Shown: piece after piece, positions 36,486 through 47,734 of the stretch
Numbering within the stretch: the stretch's first letter is position 1
Layout of the letters: every line of letters begins with the position of its first letter
NCBI GenBank assembly: GCA_004123355.1
Contig: SCHM01000004.1
Location: 2,760,316-2,824,315, forward strand
DNA: 64,000 nt
DNA from: Amphirosellinia nigrospora
Taxonomy: Eukaryota > Ascomycota > Sordariomycetes > Xylariales > Xylariaceae
Direction of reading: 5' to 3'
Position numbers and translations under genes: made by a program
The notes under the pieces: model-generated
The model's database searches: none
What the model was told of the DNA's origin: nothing
Seen by the model: only the letters and a program-made list of their open reading frames with translations

Positions 36486-38297
36486 ATATCATCATTGTTT
36501 CAGCATTTCAGAGGTACAAAATCCGATTTCTCTCGTGTAATTAGTCGACAAGTTGACTGAACCTTGGGCTGGCGCAAACATACAGTGCCTAATCAATGTA
36601 TCTTAGGTAGGTACTTTGCAACATTGCGACTTTTGGTCGCAGAGATGCTAGGGGACGATGGTGAGGGAGGTACCATTTCTCGACTTCTTGGTGAACACCC
36701 AGGGCCACTACGATATGCCGACAAGGTACGTAGATTTCCACACCTACATCTTTAGCACCTCTCGATATTCTCGAATGGCTTATCATTCTATGGATTGATG
36801 GTATTTGACGTGATGGGGGTGTGCTCTGTTACGGTACCCTAAGGGCATAAGAGGTGAACGGCTACCTAGCAAATCGATGATTGTAGGTACATCAAAAGCT
36901 GCAACACCCAATCATAGCCTCAATGGCGTCCTATATTGTAGTTCAGTATCTCCTGATGCCGCTATTAGTATAGGTTAGGCAATTATATACCCATTTTGAA
37001 ATCAACAAGCTTGTCGAAGGATGTAGGGTGCTCTTCCTACTGACCAACGATGTAGTAGTGTCCGTCTCGCTTTCTTTGTTGTTGATTGCGCCATATAATT
37101 ACACTAGACTTATGTGGTCACGGAAGAGATTTTAATACTACATCCTGGGCCTTAATAGGTTGCCAACATTACCATGTCTCTAGCCGCTATTTATTGAAGC
37201 ACTGCACTTGGTTGGCAGGATGCGGTGGATAAACCATCTTATTACGCAGCGACACATGCATCACGAGAGGATCTACGTATCAACAGACACATAGATTGAA
37301 TACTTATTTGTTACTTGTAGAATCTTCTTTTCCCCTTCCTATTTTTAGCGTTAGTCGGCACCCCTATCTACCGTTGAGCTTTATTGAGCGATCTACGACA
37401 ATATTATTTGCAAATCTCGGTAAATCCGTTATTCTTATCTCTCATCTTGTTCCAAGGCCAGCTATGGCACTATGCATACTCAGGGCCTACGTACAAGTCC
37501 TCAATTGTCAGTCAAACGGTGCATCAACAATGCCAGGGCCGCTAATTCAAACGTCAAAACAGGTGGCATACTGGCAAGCATATGACAGCGATAGCTCTTT
37601 TCCAGAAAGTCGTTGCATACACTTTTATTTCTTCTGCAGCTAGACGCTTCGAAGTTCGGCATTCTTAGCCTATGTTGAAACGTATGTAGAAAGGAAGGCG
37701 GCTCTATATACTAGCTTGGGCCACCTAGCTATTATGGAATTCGGGCTATATTACGGAGTATGCTTTGTACAAACTCGCAGTACATACTGCTCTCGATTAC
37801 TTGGAACCCTACATAAACCCCAAGATGTAAGAACTATCACTTTGTCATCAACATTATTATCCGTATCGATGTTCTTAGGCTACCAATTCCACTACCATGG
37901 AAGATAAACAACCCCAACTGACACATCGAGTTGATTGTTATGTTTGTTGTTGGATGCAGGTAAATTTACGTAACATACAGAGCTCATTTATCGTTGCCGA
38001 CGGAATCGAGCTCCCAGAATACCGTAGTCGACCGGCTGGAGGGCTCTTCAGGTGTAGTGGATGTAAGTCCGCTATAAATCCATCATCAGACTAAGCGAGT
38101 TAGTTCAGTGATAGTTTAATGCGGCTCTCGCTATGAATAATCAAAGTTGGAAGGTTAAGGGGTGGATTGAGAGAATTAGATATCGTATCAAATACTATTA
38201 TTTAACGTATGAACTACTACTACAGTTTTTATCGTGGGGTCACCGAGGCTACTGTAGAGCACAACTACTAACTAAAGGCACTCGATCGTACTATAGC

Positions 38298-38728
38298 TGT
38301 CACGAGTCCAGTACACGTATAATCAACTGCAAGCAGTCAAGTGCTCGACTTAACAACGTTCTACTTTTATTAGTGTTGTAGTATAGTGTGCAGTTCTATA
38401 TCATAACAGTTTGTCAAGTCTCCAAAGGGTACGTTTTCGAAACTAGGACTGGGCAGCTAAATTCTTACCACTTAGCGCAGTTAGTTCGAGCACTAGTTAT
38501 TTACTTCCACGTTAAATATTATATATCGTTACGTACTCTAAAAACTCCGGTTTTTAGTAGCGGCTATACCGGTCTATAGATATAATCGGAACGATTATAT
38601 TTAAAGGCCGGAGTACTGTTACGAGTCCAATATACGTATAGTTAACTGCAAGCAGTCAAGTGCTCAACTTGACAACGTTCTACTTTTGTATAGTGTTGTG
38701 GTATAGTGTGCAGTTCTGTATCATGACA
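38298..38728 (+). mobile_element. TRIM-type miniature LTR retroelement (431 bp)
   Basis: Two direct repeats of 111 and 112 bp (38298-38408 and 38617-38728) flank a 208-bp non-coding core. Each repeat begins TGT and ends ACA; they start TGTCACGAG and TGTTACGAG, and end ATCATAACA and ATCATGACA. The 5 bp outside are ATAGC on the left and GTAGC on the right, a target-site duplication with one transition. There is no coding capacity. I see no clear primer-binding site and only a weak purine-rich stretch (AAAGGCCGGAG) before the 3' repeat. A solo copy of the same repeat is at 2890-3000, and a short similar start (TGTCACGAGCCC) at 38754 may be a further truncated copy. Confidence 0.75.
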
Positions 38729-38997
38729 GTAGCGAATATGTCACGAGCCCGTACAACATCCAGTTGCTTTCTTTTTCGTCTAAACTCACTATAAGTAAAT
38801 ATACCTATCTAGCCTTGTACGTTAACTCGCGATACAGATCCACGTACCTTGGCGGGAGCCCATCTTTACCATATCGGCGGTGTTTACGCGGTTCGCAGTA
38901 TGTTACCCGTTACAAGCGATCCTAGATTAATCAGTGTCGCAACTTTTGCCTCCATAGCCGCCACATTCTGATATCTCGACTAACTATTACGCTAAAA

Positions 38998-40916
38998 ATG
39001 CGAACCTCTCGTCCCTCGCGTCCTCATACCAATTCCCAGTTGTCGGAAAGCTCGGATCCGGGAAACTATTTCGATTATTACGCGGACCCTAAACATGTAA
39101 CCATAGGCATAAAGCCATCAACAAGTCTATCCAAGCCATCGAGGATGGTCGATATCGCCTTACTAATCGACTTTCTAATATCGTTTTGGATTTCGATCCC
39201 CTCTCGGCTAAGTCTATTCTTCTTAGTCAAGGCATACGCGAGGGCAGTGACATTAAAGAAGTCGCCGTTTTGGTCACGATGACCACAACCGATTCAATGG
39301 AGATATCAATGTTCATCTTACGCCAGCACCTTCAAGTTAGAACTTGATTGGCGACAGCTCAGAAAGTTATTTGACCTGAACTTTGTGAAATGGTAGTACG
39401 TTCTCGAAGAGGTTCTTTTCAATCGTATATGCTCCTCTCTAAAGAGTCTTGAACCCTATCCGTATTAAGATTGCCCTATCATGCTTATAAGGTGTGCGAG
39501 GTTCGAGCCATTCGCTGCTGAGCTTATCAAAGGGACGGAAAGCTGAACTCGCGATATCGACACAGTTCTTCTTGCTGCAACTTTTGTGGTATTCATATGA
39601 TGGGTCAGGCGGAGAGAGAAAAGTAGTAAGATAGAGACAGACATGAAAACCTAGAGATTTCGATTGACTGATAGCTTGAGACGATAGAGCTATAGCTGGC
39701 AAATTCTCAGCTCTCCTGTGCCGAAAGGACCTTTGACGATAGACATGTCCGTAACGTCAGAGAACCAGTTAAGTCCAATTTCGTGTTGGCATATTAAAAG
39801 CTTGGTACTTCTGTATCTCTGCGAGGGGATCGGTCAAGAAAACATGGTGTTCTACATACCAACACCCCTGTCAATTACCCCTAATTTTGACTTTAGTAGT
39901 CTTGGTTTGCCTGATATAAATTTTAAGTTAGGCAGGTTAACATGTATTACCACCCTGTGACTATCGATTATTACCTAATTATGCGTACTACAATATCTGT
40001 GTCAGAACAGCAGTTAGGTAACTTAGCTACCGTGTAATGACTGCATGCTAGACAGCGAAGAGCAAGAGGGCAAGCGTCTGAGATATCGGATCGAGTGCCA
40101 CATTATCAGCACCCTAGATGAGGACACAATGTTCAAGGTTCGCCGAAACGGCAAGGTGTTTTACATTGAAATCTAGCCGTCGCGAACTCACCAATCACGA
40201 AGGAGCAGTACTTAAGATATCTGGAGATTATATGATCGGGTGAGGAGGTCATTGACCTTTTCGGCACTGATATTTTCGACACTGATATTGTTGACATGGT
40301 CACGCGGCCGTGCGAGTCGTTTTTCACTGAGCCCGCTTCAAACCCACCACCAGCCCAAGGCCAAAAGGAAGCTAGACTCACCCTGCGGGACTATATAGGC
40401 CGAGTGGTTTGTCCTTGATTTAGATGTCGTCAACGAGGAGTTACGACAACGCCGTGTCGAAATAGAGAGCTCGTTCTATTCGACAGCTAATATTTTATTA
40501 AGCTTTGAGAACCCTGAAGATGCACTATTCGAGGAGCAGCGCAAAGTATTCATTGGCAAAGTATTCATTGGCAATAGAAGGACGCCATGCTTCTATAAGC
40601 CCTGTTCCTTGGCAATGGCGACTATGACTGAGTGTACATGACAACATTCCTCGAAAAACTCCCTAGAAACAACACTGACTACTTCGTAGGTCAGGCTCCC
40701 ATATTATGTCACGATTTTCTTCAACACGTTCATCCTTTCGTTGATACCAAGCTTAGAGCTTTCCCCAGGCACAGCCCCGCCGATAGTCCCCAACTCAACG
40801 GAATAACTACTCCGAGCTCAGGGGTCCTGAGCACGGGCCCTTCGCCCATCATAAGTATACCAACCACGAATGATGAAGCTACGACAATAAGTATAGTTTG
40901 CAAAGCTCTAACGTAA
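38998..40916 (+). pseudogene. Decayed coding remnants of unknown origin
   Basis: Coding-like stretches survive here in changing frames. One begins at the ATG at 38998 ('MRTSRPSRPHTNSQ') and continues after a one-base shift near 39112 as 'IQAIEDGRYRLTNRLSNIV' and 'LSAKSILLSQGIREG' to about 39345. Another at 40415-40600 reads 'LDVVNEELRQRRVEIE' and 'LLSFENPEDALFEEQRKVF', and contains a 15-bp tandem duplication (40543-40572). The Ser/Asp/helix-rich style could be retroelement gag or a fungal regulatory gene; I cannot name it. Stops and shifts interrupt every frame. Confidence 0.35.
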
Positions 40917-41426
40917 CGTTATCGAATGAAACGTTATTTCTGATTACATAAAGCCAACTATTTCGACCCTTTTATTTACAAGACTTCATTATCTGATGTT
41001 TTGGTATTTTCTACGCCAAAAAGTCTGGGCCATAGTACCAGGGGTAAGGTGGATATACTACCTATCCTGGTCTAGGGTGCAGGATTAGTAGCATTTCTGT
41101 ATATATATATAGGTACCTGTGTTCCGTTCATAAATCAATTAAATTGAATGATCAACTACGAATCTAGACAGAGACGCGCCAGACTATTTTACTTCGAAAC
41201 CACTGACTCTGATATTGTGTACCTTTGACACGAAAGCCGGCAACAGTCTCTACCTTATATATATATATATCATCGGGCTTTTTCGGCGCAAATATTATTC
41301 AGTTATGCTCCAGCAACTGCATCATCGTTCGCTGATCGCATCTAACCCTCCACGACACTTCAATTTCTGGAAGTAGCCTTCAGCTCCAACGTCACATTCC
41401 TCGTTATTTGAGTGTTTTCCGACGAA

Positions 41427-42141
41427 ATGTCACTCTGCACCTCCGTGTCTCAAGTCGCTTTGGCGGGTACGATCCTGGTCTCAACGATCGGATCGTATCT
41501 TGGATTTTCCCCGCCTAATCCTAATCCAAAATCCGCTGCGCCGCCCGACGATTTAGTGAACCGGCTGAAGCTTACGAACCCATGGGTGATCAGAGCTGTC
41601 AGCGGGCCGCTTATGCCGCTGGCTCTGTATACTTCCAGCCTGGCCTATTTCCACCCCAGAATTCCGCCATCGATACTTCGTCACGGCGCTCAGAACGGGT
41701 TGAATGTCAACCTTATCACGTGGTCGCCTTCTACCACTCTCCCGCTTGCGCTGATCCTCTGTGCCGGCATCCCGCTTCGTCTCGGCTCATACGACGACGC
41801 AAGAACTTCACCTTTGCGCTCGCTGAGCCTGATCGCTTAACACCACCGGCATCTATCGCTATGTACAGCATCCCAGTTATACGGGGCTTGTGATTCTCAT
41901 ATCTTGCAATATGAGCCTCATCGCGCGCATCGATGGTGCTCTTAGCTGCTGGATTCCCCCACGATTGTACTCATATTTTCGGATCATGGAGTGGGTGTTG
42001 GCCCCGGTCGGGGCACTGGGGATGATATTTGTAGTGTGGAATCGAGTCAGGCAAGAGGAGCGGATGCTACGCGCTAAATTCGGTGTTGAATGGGAACAGT
42101 GGCATGCTCGAACTAAGCGTTTCATCCCTGGGGTTGTATAG
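41427..42141 (+). CDS. Isoprenylcysteine carboxyl methyltransferase (ICMT)-like membrane protein
   Basis: A small multi-TM protein of about 238 residues. It starts at the ATG at 41427 with an N-terminal helix (residues 8-25), and has further helices around 'AVSGPLMPLALYTSSLAY' and 'TTLPLALILCAGIPLRL'. The ICMT-family core follows: 'KNFTFALAEPDRL', then 'GIYRYVQHPSYTGLVIL' (the His-Pro-Ser/Tyr SAM-site motif), and 'EERMLRAKFGVEWEQWHA' with the 'RFIPGVV' end. Members methylate prenylated cysteines or related thiols using S-adenosylmethionine at the ER membrane. The ~Q/K substrate cannot be told for this divergent group. Two shifts are needed: one extra C near 41791 and one extra A at 41839-41840, both short homopolymers. 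The gene has no introns. Confidence 0.8.
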
Positions 42142-42309
42142 TTGGACACTCGACGTGCTCTTGGCTTTGATCTGTCGAGACGCAACATGACGGAACTAAG
42201 AGTTAAAACCTAATAGGACTAGAGGTATAATAACACATAGATAAGACGACGATATACAAAAAAGGCTTAGAAGTAGATAGAGATACCAAGAAGAACAACA
42301 ATGATAACA

Positions 42310-43242
42310 GCCCTGACTCGCTATGCCGTATGGAGATTATGGAGATTCTATACGACGATTGAAATGCCAACCGTTTTAAGCCCCACTCAAATTGCCTGGT
42401 GCATACGGGACTCCGATCTTCGAACAAGCTTCTCCGTGACACCAATACCACGAATGTCACCTCGCTCGGTATGCCTCCCTATGCACCTTTCCGGGCCAGC
42501 TCAACCATTTGCCTTGCGTACTTGCAATATGCGTCTGCTTACCCGCAGCGCCGGCGAGGGCGTAGTTAGCCCCTGCCACGTTCGCATCCACAGCGGCTGT
42601 GACGGATACGCTGCGCCCCTTGCATGCTGTCACGATCTCTTGTGTCGTCACTGCGCTGAATGTGAGAGCTATATTGCGTATCCCTGAAGGGGGTGTAGTT
42701 GCGGTGCCGAGACAAGGTTAGCTAGTGCTCCTGGGGCAGAGGCGATAGTGAGGAGAGATAGCATCAAACAACATGAGAATACTGATCCCATCCATGCACC
42801 AGTGTGCAGCATAGAACAGCAGCTCGCCGGAGCTCGGATTGTAAACCAACCTCATGTACGGCGTCGGCCGGAAAGTCGGTATCACGTCAGCATGAGATTG
42901 CGCGTCCGGGTCGACGCGGAAAATCTTTGAAACCTAAGCCTTGAGAGCAACGCCGTCTGCTGGGACGGTGTAGATAAAGCGCGTGTCGTCCTCGGGGCCT
43001 GCTTCGGCGGCAAGACTCGAGTGCCGGAAGCGGAGATGAGGACAGGCTTGGCGGAAGCGGGATGCCAAGTCGGTGTTAGCCGACGCAAGAGATCCGGTCG
43101 GAAGTACCGCTGCCAATGAGTTGAGGGCCCAGTGTTCGCGGTCCGGCGGTAGACAGGCGTCGCCTACAAGCTTTATGAAAGTCCCATTCTCGCCGATTGG
43201 ACGAGAGAAGACGCCCTTGTTGCCCGTTTCTTTCCAGACCAT
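42310..43242 (-). pseudogene. Decayed condensation-domain-like acyltransferase
   Basis: The N-terminus 'GVFSRPIGENGTFIKLVGD', followed by 'REHWALNSLAAVLPTGSLA', 'ACPHLRFRHSSLAAEA' and 'YTVPADG', fits a fungal family of standalone acyltransferases related to NRPS condensation and BAHD enzymes. The catalytic-type motif HxxxDG is present as 'AHWCMDGI' (about 42787-42807). The gene is broken by an in-frame TAG (42934-42936) where Trp is expected, loss of roughly 60-80 codons after 'MLFDAISP', and frame changes. 'ACKGRSVSVTAAVDANVAGA' and a final 'GVTEKLVRRSES' remain. The stop corresponds to a CpA-to-TpA change on the other strand, a RIP-like mutation. Unlike its neighbours, it cannot be rescued by single-base homopolymer repairs. 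Family identity rests on motif memory. Confidence 0.65.
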
Positions 43243-44048
43243 GATGGGGTTATTATGAAATGTTCTACGGGACTGAGCGACTCGTCGTCGGTTATCTGTA
43301 AAGGATTATAGACTACCTAGACTTCTCCGGGGGTGAAACATCATTTTATTGCATCTGACGAAAACACGTTACCCATCACTCTGGTAGTTATTCTTAGTAT
43401 GCCACTGGTCCATATGACATCGGAAATTTTATAGGGGTTGGGTGTGGGTATTGTGCCGATATATCCCGGCGCGCCAAGTGTATGAAGAAACTGGCAGATA
43501 GTTTTGATTGAAGGTTGATGTGAAATGGGTAACCGAGGTGGATGTGGGAATGTCCATTGGAGGCCCTTGATGTTATGAGTTATGATAACCTCACCTACCA
43601 GGCTACCGCTTATAGGTAACAACAACCAAATTCGAGATCAGGGGTACCACTGTACTAGAGCTCCTCCGAAGGGGTGGCTAGTGTTAAGTCATAGGCCTAT
43701 GGCCAAGTCAGTATGCCAGGACCAAGAAGAGCTACCGAGAAAAGGATATTGGATCATGGTGAGGCTTCAAGAACCAGGGATAGACAAGTCACCATCACTT
43801 TCCTATACGCTTTAACTAATTGATGTTCGTTTACTAACGTGTCCAGTCAGTTCGCTGCTCTCTTTGCAGCTCGTCTTCGGGCACGGGAGCGCGTAAGAAC
43901 AATACGAACACCGAAAATGACAGTTTGTCCCTCATCTCCCTGCCCTACAATAACATCTCCTATCTATTCCTACATTTAGATGACACCTCTCAACCTTTAG
44001 TGCCACAGCCACATCCTGCCAAATCAACCGCATTTTTTCTAAACAGGC
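43243..44048. other. Intergenic spacer
   Basis: I see no gene. The frames at 43341-43625 (-) and 43582-43815 (+) have no motifs. Confidence 0.5.
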
Positions 44049-45496
44049 TCACATCACAAAGAGGATGTTCGTATCTAGATCATAGGTTAGCAAGTATCAA
44101 GGACCCAATTCATCAATGTCTTACCTAGGGGTGGCTGCAGGAAAGTTGGGGCTTCTGGCTATATTTCGTCTCTAGCACATCTCGAATGCTGTTGAGCAGC
44201 TCAACGTAACTCTGCTTGGGGTCTTGTTTTATAGCCTTGACGAAAGCCCACGACATGGCGCCGGTAGCTTGCGATGCAATAGTAGCATCGGCGCTCGTCT
44301 GATCATCCTTGCTACCTGACCACATAACGACATCCGCTGGCGAGGTCTTCGTCGAAATAGTCTTTTTATAGCCCGAATTTCCCGAGACAGCCGTCTTGGC
44401 GAAGCCCATAAGGGCACTTGCGACACCACCAGTATCGCCCGAGGCGTATGCTGATATAGCTTTTAGCAAACCTTGACCAGCCTCAGCTGCCAGGTTTGGC
44501 TCCTTCAAAACACCCTTTGTCGAATACAGATACGGTAAATCTAATGCGGAGCCGGAGTGGCAGCAATCGAAGATGGCGGTTAGTCTGACACCTGCAACGA
44601 GCGGCTTGACCACAACATGATGTAGCTCGTCATCTACGATATGGCCATTTTGCTTGAAGTCGACCGGATAGATGACCTCGTCATGGCCGTCGTCCTCGTC
44701 ACCATCGAGATCCTTCGTTTGTCCACCATGCCCAGAGAAATGCAAGAAGAGAGAATCATTCGGCTGTGCGCCGCTGACGAGCCATTGCATAGCGCGAATG
44801 ATATTGGCCTTAGTAGGTTGCAACATCTGGTCGCGCGCATCATCGGTGAGGATGATCATGTCTTCCTCTTGTAGTGGTAGTGCTCCATAAGGAAGGCGGA
44901 CAGATTGTTAGCGTCATTGATGCAGCCTGCGAGCTCGGCGTCTTGGCCGAAGTAGTTGATCCCAATCAGCAAAGCTTTACGCTTACCAGTACAGTTAGAG
45001 TACTGGAAGGTATAGCCTGCTGGCGCGCCATGACCGAATTGCTGCGGTGCTGACGGAGGGGGAGGGCCAGCACGATGAGTCCCTCCATACCCCTGGACAG
45101 TCAGGTAGCCATAAGAATCCAAACCCGGAGGAGGTGGGAATGGCGGTGCTGGGTAACGATTAGGCCGCGACTGCTGGGGGGGAGGTGGCCCTCCCGGAGG
45201 CGGATATTGGTTGTAGCCATGTTGAGGAGGTGGTTGTTGATAGCCGCCTCCGTAACCACTTCCATGATCTCCTCTGTAACCGCCCCCGTAGCCGCCGTCG
45301 CCTCCGCCATAACCTCCTCCTCCGTGCCCATCACCATATCCTCCTCCTCCGTGTCCACCGCCGTAGCCTCCACCATAATTACCGTGTTCACCGCCATGCC
45401 CACCGCCGGGCCCTCCGCCGTAGCCACCGGCCGGGCCTCCGCCATAGCCTCCGCCATAATTACACCGCCGCCGCCGCCGTATCCTTGATAGGACAT
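44049..45496 (-). CDS. MCA1: Type I metacaspase
   Basis: A caspase-fold cysteine peptidase that cleaves after Arg or Lys, linked in fungi to stress-induced cell death and protein quality control. From the ATG at 45496, a prodomain of about 125 residues is rich in Gly/Tyr then Pro/Gln, reads best as repeated 'GGGYGGG', and ends '[13 protein letters not shown]'. The p20 region has '[25 protein letters not shown]', the catalytic His in '[12 protein letters not shown]', and the catalytic Cys in '[16 protein letters not shown]'. The small subunit ends '[12 protein letters not shown]'. A 50-nt intron (44075-44124, CTAAC branch) leads to a 26-nt last exon encoding 'DTNILFVM'. Shifts at about 45465 (prodomain), 44866 (one G restores '[12 protein letters not shown]') and 44128-44131 (one C before the intron) are all homopolymer-type. 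The gene lies back to back with the WW-domain gene at 46509. Confidence 0.92.
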
Positions 45497-46508
45497 GTTA
45501 AGAAGTAAAGACGGAATACTGCTTTGCAATGATGATACGAGAATTGCGGGAAAAAGAGAAGGGGTCAGCGACTGGCTATGGCAGATGGGAAGTAGAGGTT
45601 GACGTGTATCGGATTTGAAGTGGGATGTAACAGGGAGGGGGCTGAATGTCGCCAGTGAATCCTAGCGAGACTCGCTTGCAGGGGCCCTGTCGGAGCTGTA
45701 CAATAGAATACTGTAGGGCTGGGCTGGCGAGTCTCGACGGATGACTCGGCTCCCCCCAGTCTACGCTGGCTCTGAGTGGCTGGTCTGAGGCCTCCAATTC
45801 ACTGCGATTCACTGCAATAGCTCATGGCGGTTAATGGGGCCGCTGTGGAATGTGCGCTAATGCATCAGATACCCGCGCGCCGCGGCAGCGGCACCAGCAG
45901 CTGCTCGCAGCGGGGACATCTACCTGTACATAGTAGCTAGGGGTTTTAGTTGGTGAGGGGCAGTGATCAGCTCCATAGCTAAGTACCTTAGGTAATGTAC
46001 ACGCCACTCCCATTCAACAATTGCTGCTTCTTAGCAGGCACCAGGCAAGGACTCAGAAAGCGTGATTCCTATCGATATCTTTCACGTGGTATTAGGTAGA
46101 AGCCCCACGCGCATCATTGCTGACAGGTTGCTCCTGATCCTGTCCTGATCTCGCGACCCCTCCAACCACAACCACACCCAAGTCTTGGCTGCATCAGTCC
46201 TCGCTGGCGGCCTCGCAAGAACCCACATACTAAAACAACTCATACCGACAAGTCTCACGACCTCCGGCAATTTTTTGCCGACTAGCTCTTGTCTTTGCAC
46301 CTCGTTTCAGGCCTGCGACGGGTTCAAAAAGTGCCTGTGCAGCTGCGCGTCTCACCTCGTTCAATTACCCGTGTTGGTGCATCAAGACATCTATCTGAAC
46401 TAGACGGGACCCCGGCACTAGTCATCACTACCAACTGCTTCACTTCCTTTTTTTCTCATTTCTTTTTCCGAAGTTAGGTGAACGACCTGTCTCAGGCCCG
46501 TCTTCATC
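45497..46508. other. Shared divergent promoter region
   Basis: This 1-kb stretch separates the metacaspase (leftward) from the WW-domain gene (rightward), so both promoters must lie here. No additional gene is seen. CT-rich stretches precede the ATG at 46509. Confidence 0.55.
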
Positions 46509-47734
46509 ATGTCGTCATTTTTCAATAAGCTAGCCAGTAAGCTAGACGACTTAGATCTGGGAGGGAAGGACAACGATCGCCCTAGTGAGTACCGGCGTAT
46601 CATCTGGTTGAATGCGACTGCGAGGCTAACAAGACACAGAGAATCGCGATTATCCGCCTCCTTCTCACGGGTACGGTGGAGGCCCACCTCAATCGTACGG
46701 GTATTCCGGTCAACATCAGCAGTCATATAGTAGTCCACCCCCTCCCGAAGGATATCATCAACAGTCTTATGGTAGCCCACCTCCCCCCGAGGGTACCGTC
46801 AGCAATCCTACGGCGGCCCGCCTCCCTCTGAGGGATACCGTCAAGACTCTTACGGAAGTCCTGCTCCACCCCAGCCAGGAGGTTATCCCGGCCAGTACCA
46901 GCAGCGAGACTACGGCAGTCCCGCGCCACCTAGCCAAGATCCCGTGTATACGCATCCTGATGGAAAGCCACCCCTTGCCCCCGGATGGATTCCTCAGTGG
47001 GACCGACAGTATCAGCGTTGGTACTATGCCGAAGAGGCCACGGGTCGTACCCAGTGGGAAGCCCCGGGTGGTCGCAGCTCAGAGAGCCGCGGCTGGGGGC
47101 CATCGGGCGACTATAACCAGTCTTCTCACGGAACTCCAGGATATGAAGGCTACGGCCAGGGTTCCGGTCACGGGTCTTATGGGCAGGAGGGTTACGGACA
47201 CGGGTCTGGCCACGACACACGCGGTCACGATTCGCACAGCTCCTCCGGTTACCCACCCTACCCTGGATATGGCGGCGCCCCTGCCGAGAAGCCAAAGAAG
47301 GATAATACCCTACTCTACGCTGCTGGTGGTTTAGCTGCTGGTGCCATAGGTGGTGCCCTAATCGCAAACGCGCTAAGTATGTCTGATATTTACAATATGT
47401 CCCTTGACTTCAAATGAGGCAGGGGCAGTTTGCTAACTTATGACAGATGACTCTGATTCCGACGATGAACATCATCATTCAGCGCCGCCCCACAACAATA
47501 TGCTCCTCCTCCAGCTGCATATGAAGCCCCGGCCCTGCTTATGAGCCGGCTTATAATGCAGAAGGCGAATACGTAGATGCTAGTGACCGCGAGTCTGTTG
47601 CATCGGCGCGTGAGAGATATGAGGAGGCACAGAGAGATGCAGCGGATTCAGATGCGAGCAGCAGTGAGGAGGAGGAACTCGAGGAAGCTAGAGAAGAGTA
47701 TTACGAGGAGTATGAGGAGGCGTATGAAGACTAG
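46509..47734 (+). CDS. WW-domain protein with SYG repeats, glycine zipper and acidic tail
   Basis: Exons are 46509-46584, 46640-47376 and 47447-47734; both introns have CTAAC branch sites. After a short helical start ('MSSFFNKLASKLDDLDLGG') come four to five tandem repeats of the type 'QSYGSPPPPEGYHQ'. One WW domain follows ('PLAPGWIPQWDRQYQRWYYA' to 'WEAPGG'; its two signature Trp are present), then Gly/His/Ser-rich sequence and a glycine-zipper helix 'GGLAAGAIGGALIANAL'. The C-terminus is acidic and helical ('EEEELEEAREEYYEE'). WW domains bind Pro-rich ligands; the Pro-rich repeats here could be intramolecular partners. Shifts at 46791-46793, 47488-47491 and 47533-47535 each need one base in GGG, CCCC and CCC. 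The precise role is unknown; a membrane-associated scaffold is possible. Confidence 0.8.

Larger units (their letters stand above)
31664..41426. other. Gene-poor AT-rich block (9.8 kb) with repeats and decayed coding remnants
   Basis: Apart from the elements listed separately (foldback repeat copy A, TRIM element, decayed coding stretch), I find no gene. Frames of 144 and 160 codons at 34741-35175 and 35460-35942 (+) have no motif, irregular codon use and no splice structure. Many TpA steps, short TACCTAGG palindromes and a (TA)n run at 41256-41270 fit a heterochromatic, mutation-decayed block of the kind RIP produces. Confidence 0.6.

Noticed and set aside
45075-45488. Ser/Thr/Val-rich and Arg/His-rich frames on the plus strand
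   Set aside because: They mirror the Gly/Tyr-rich prodomain of the metacaspase on the other strand.
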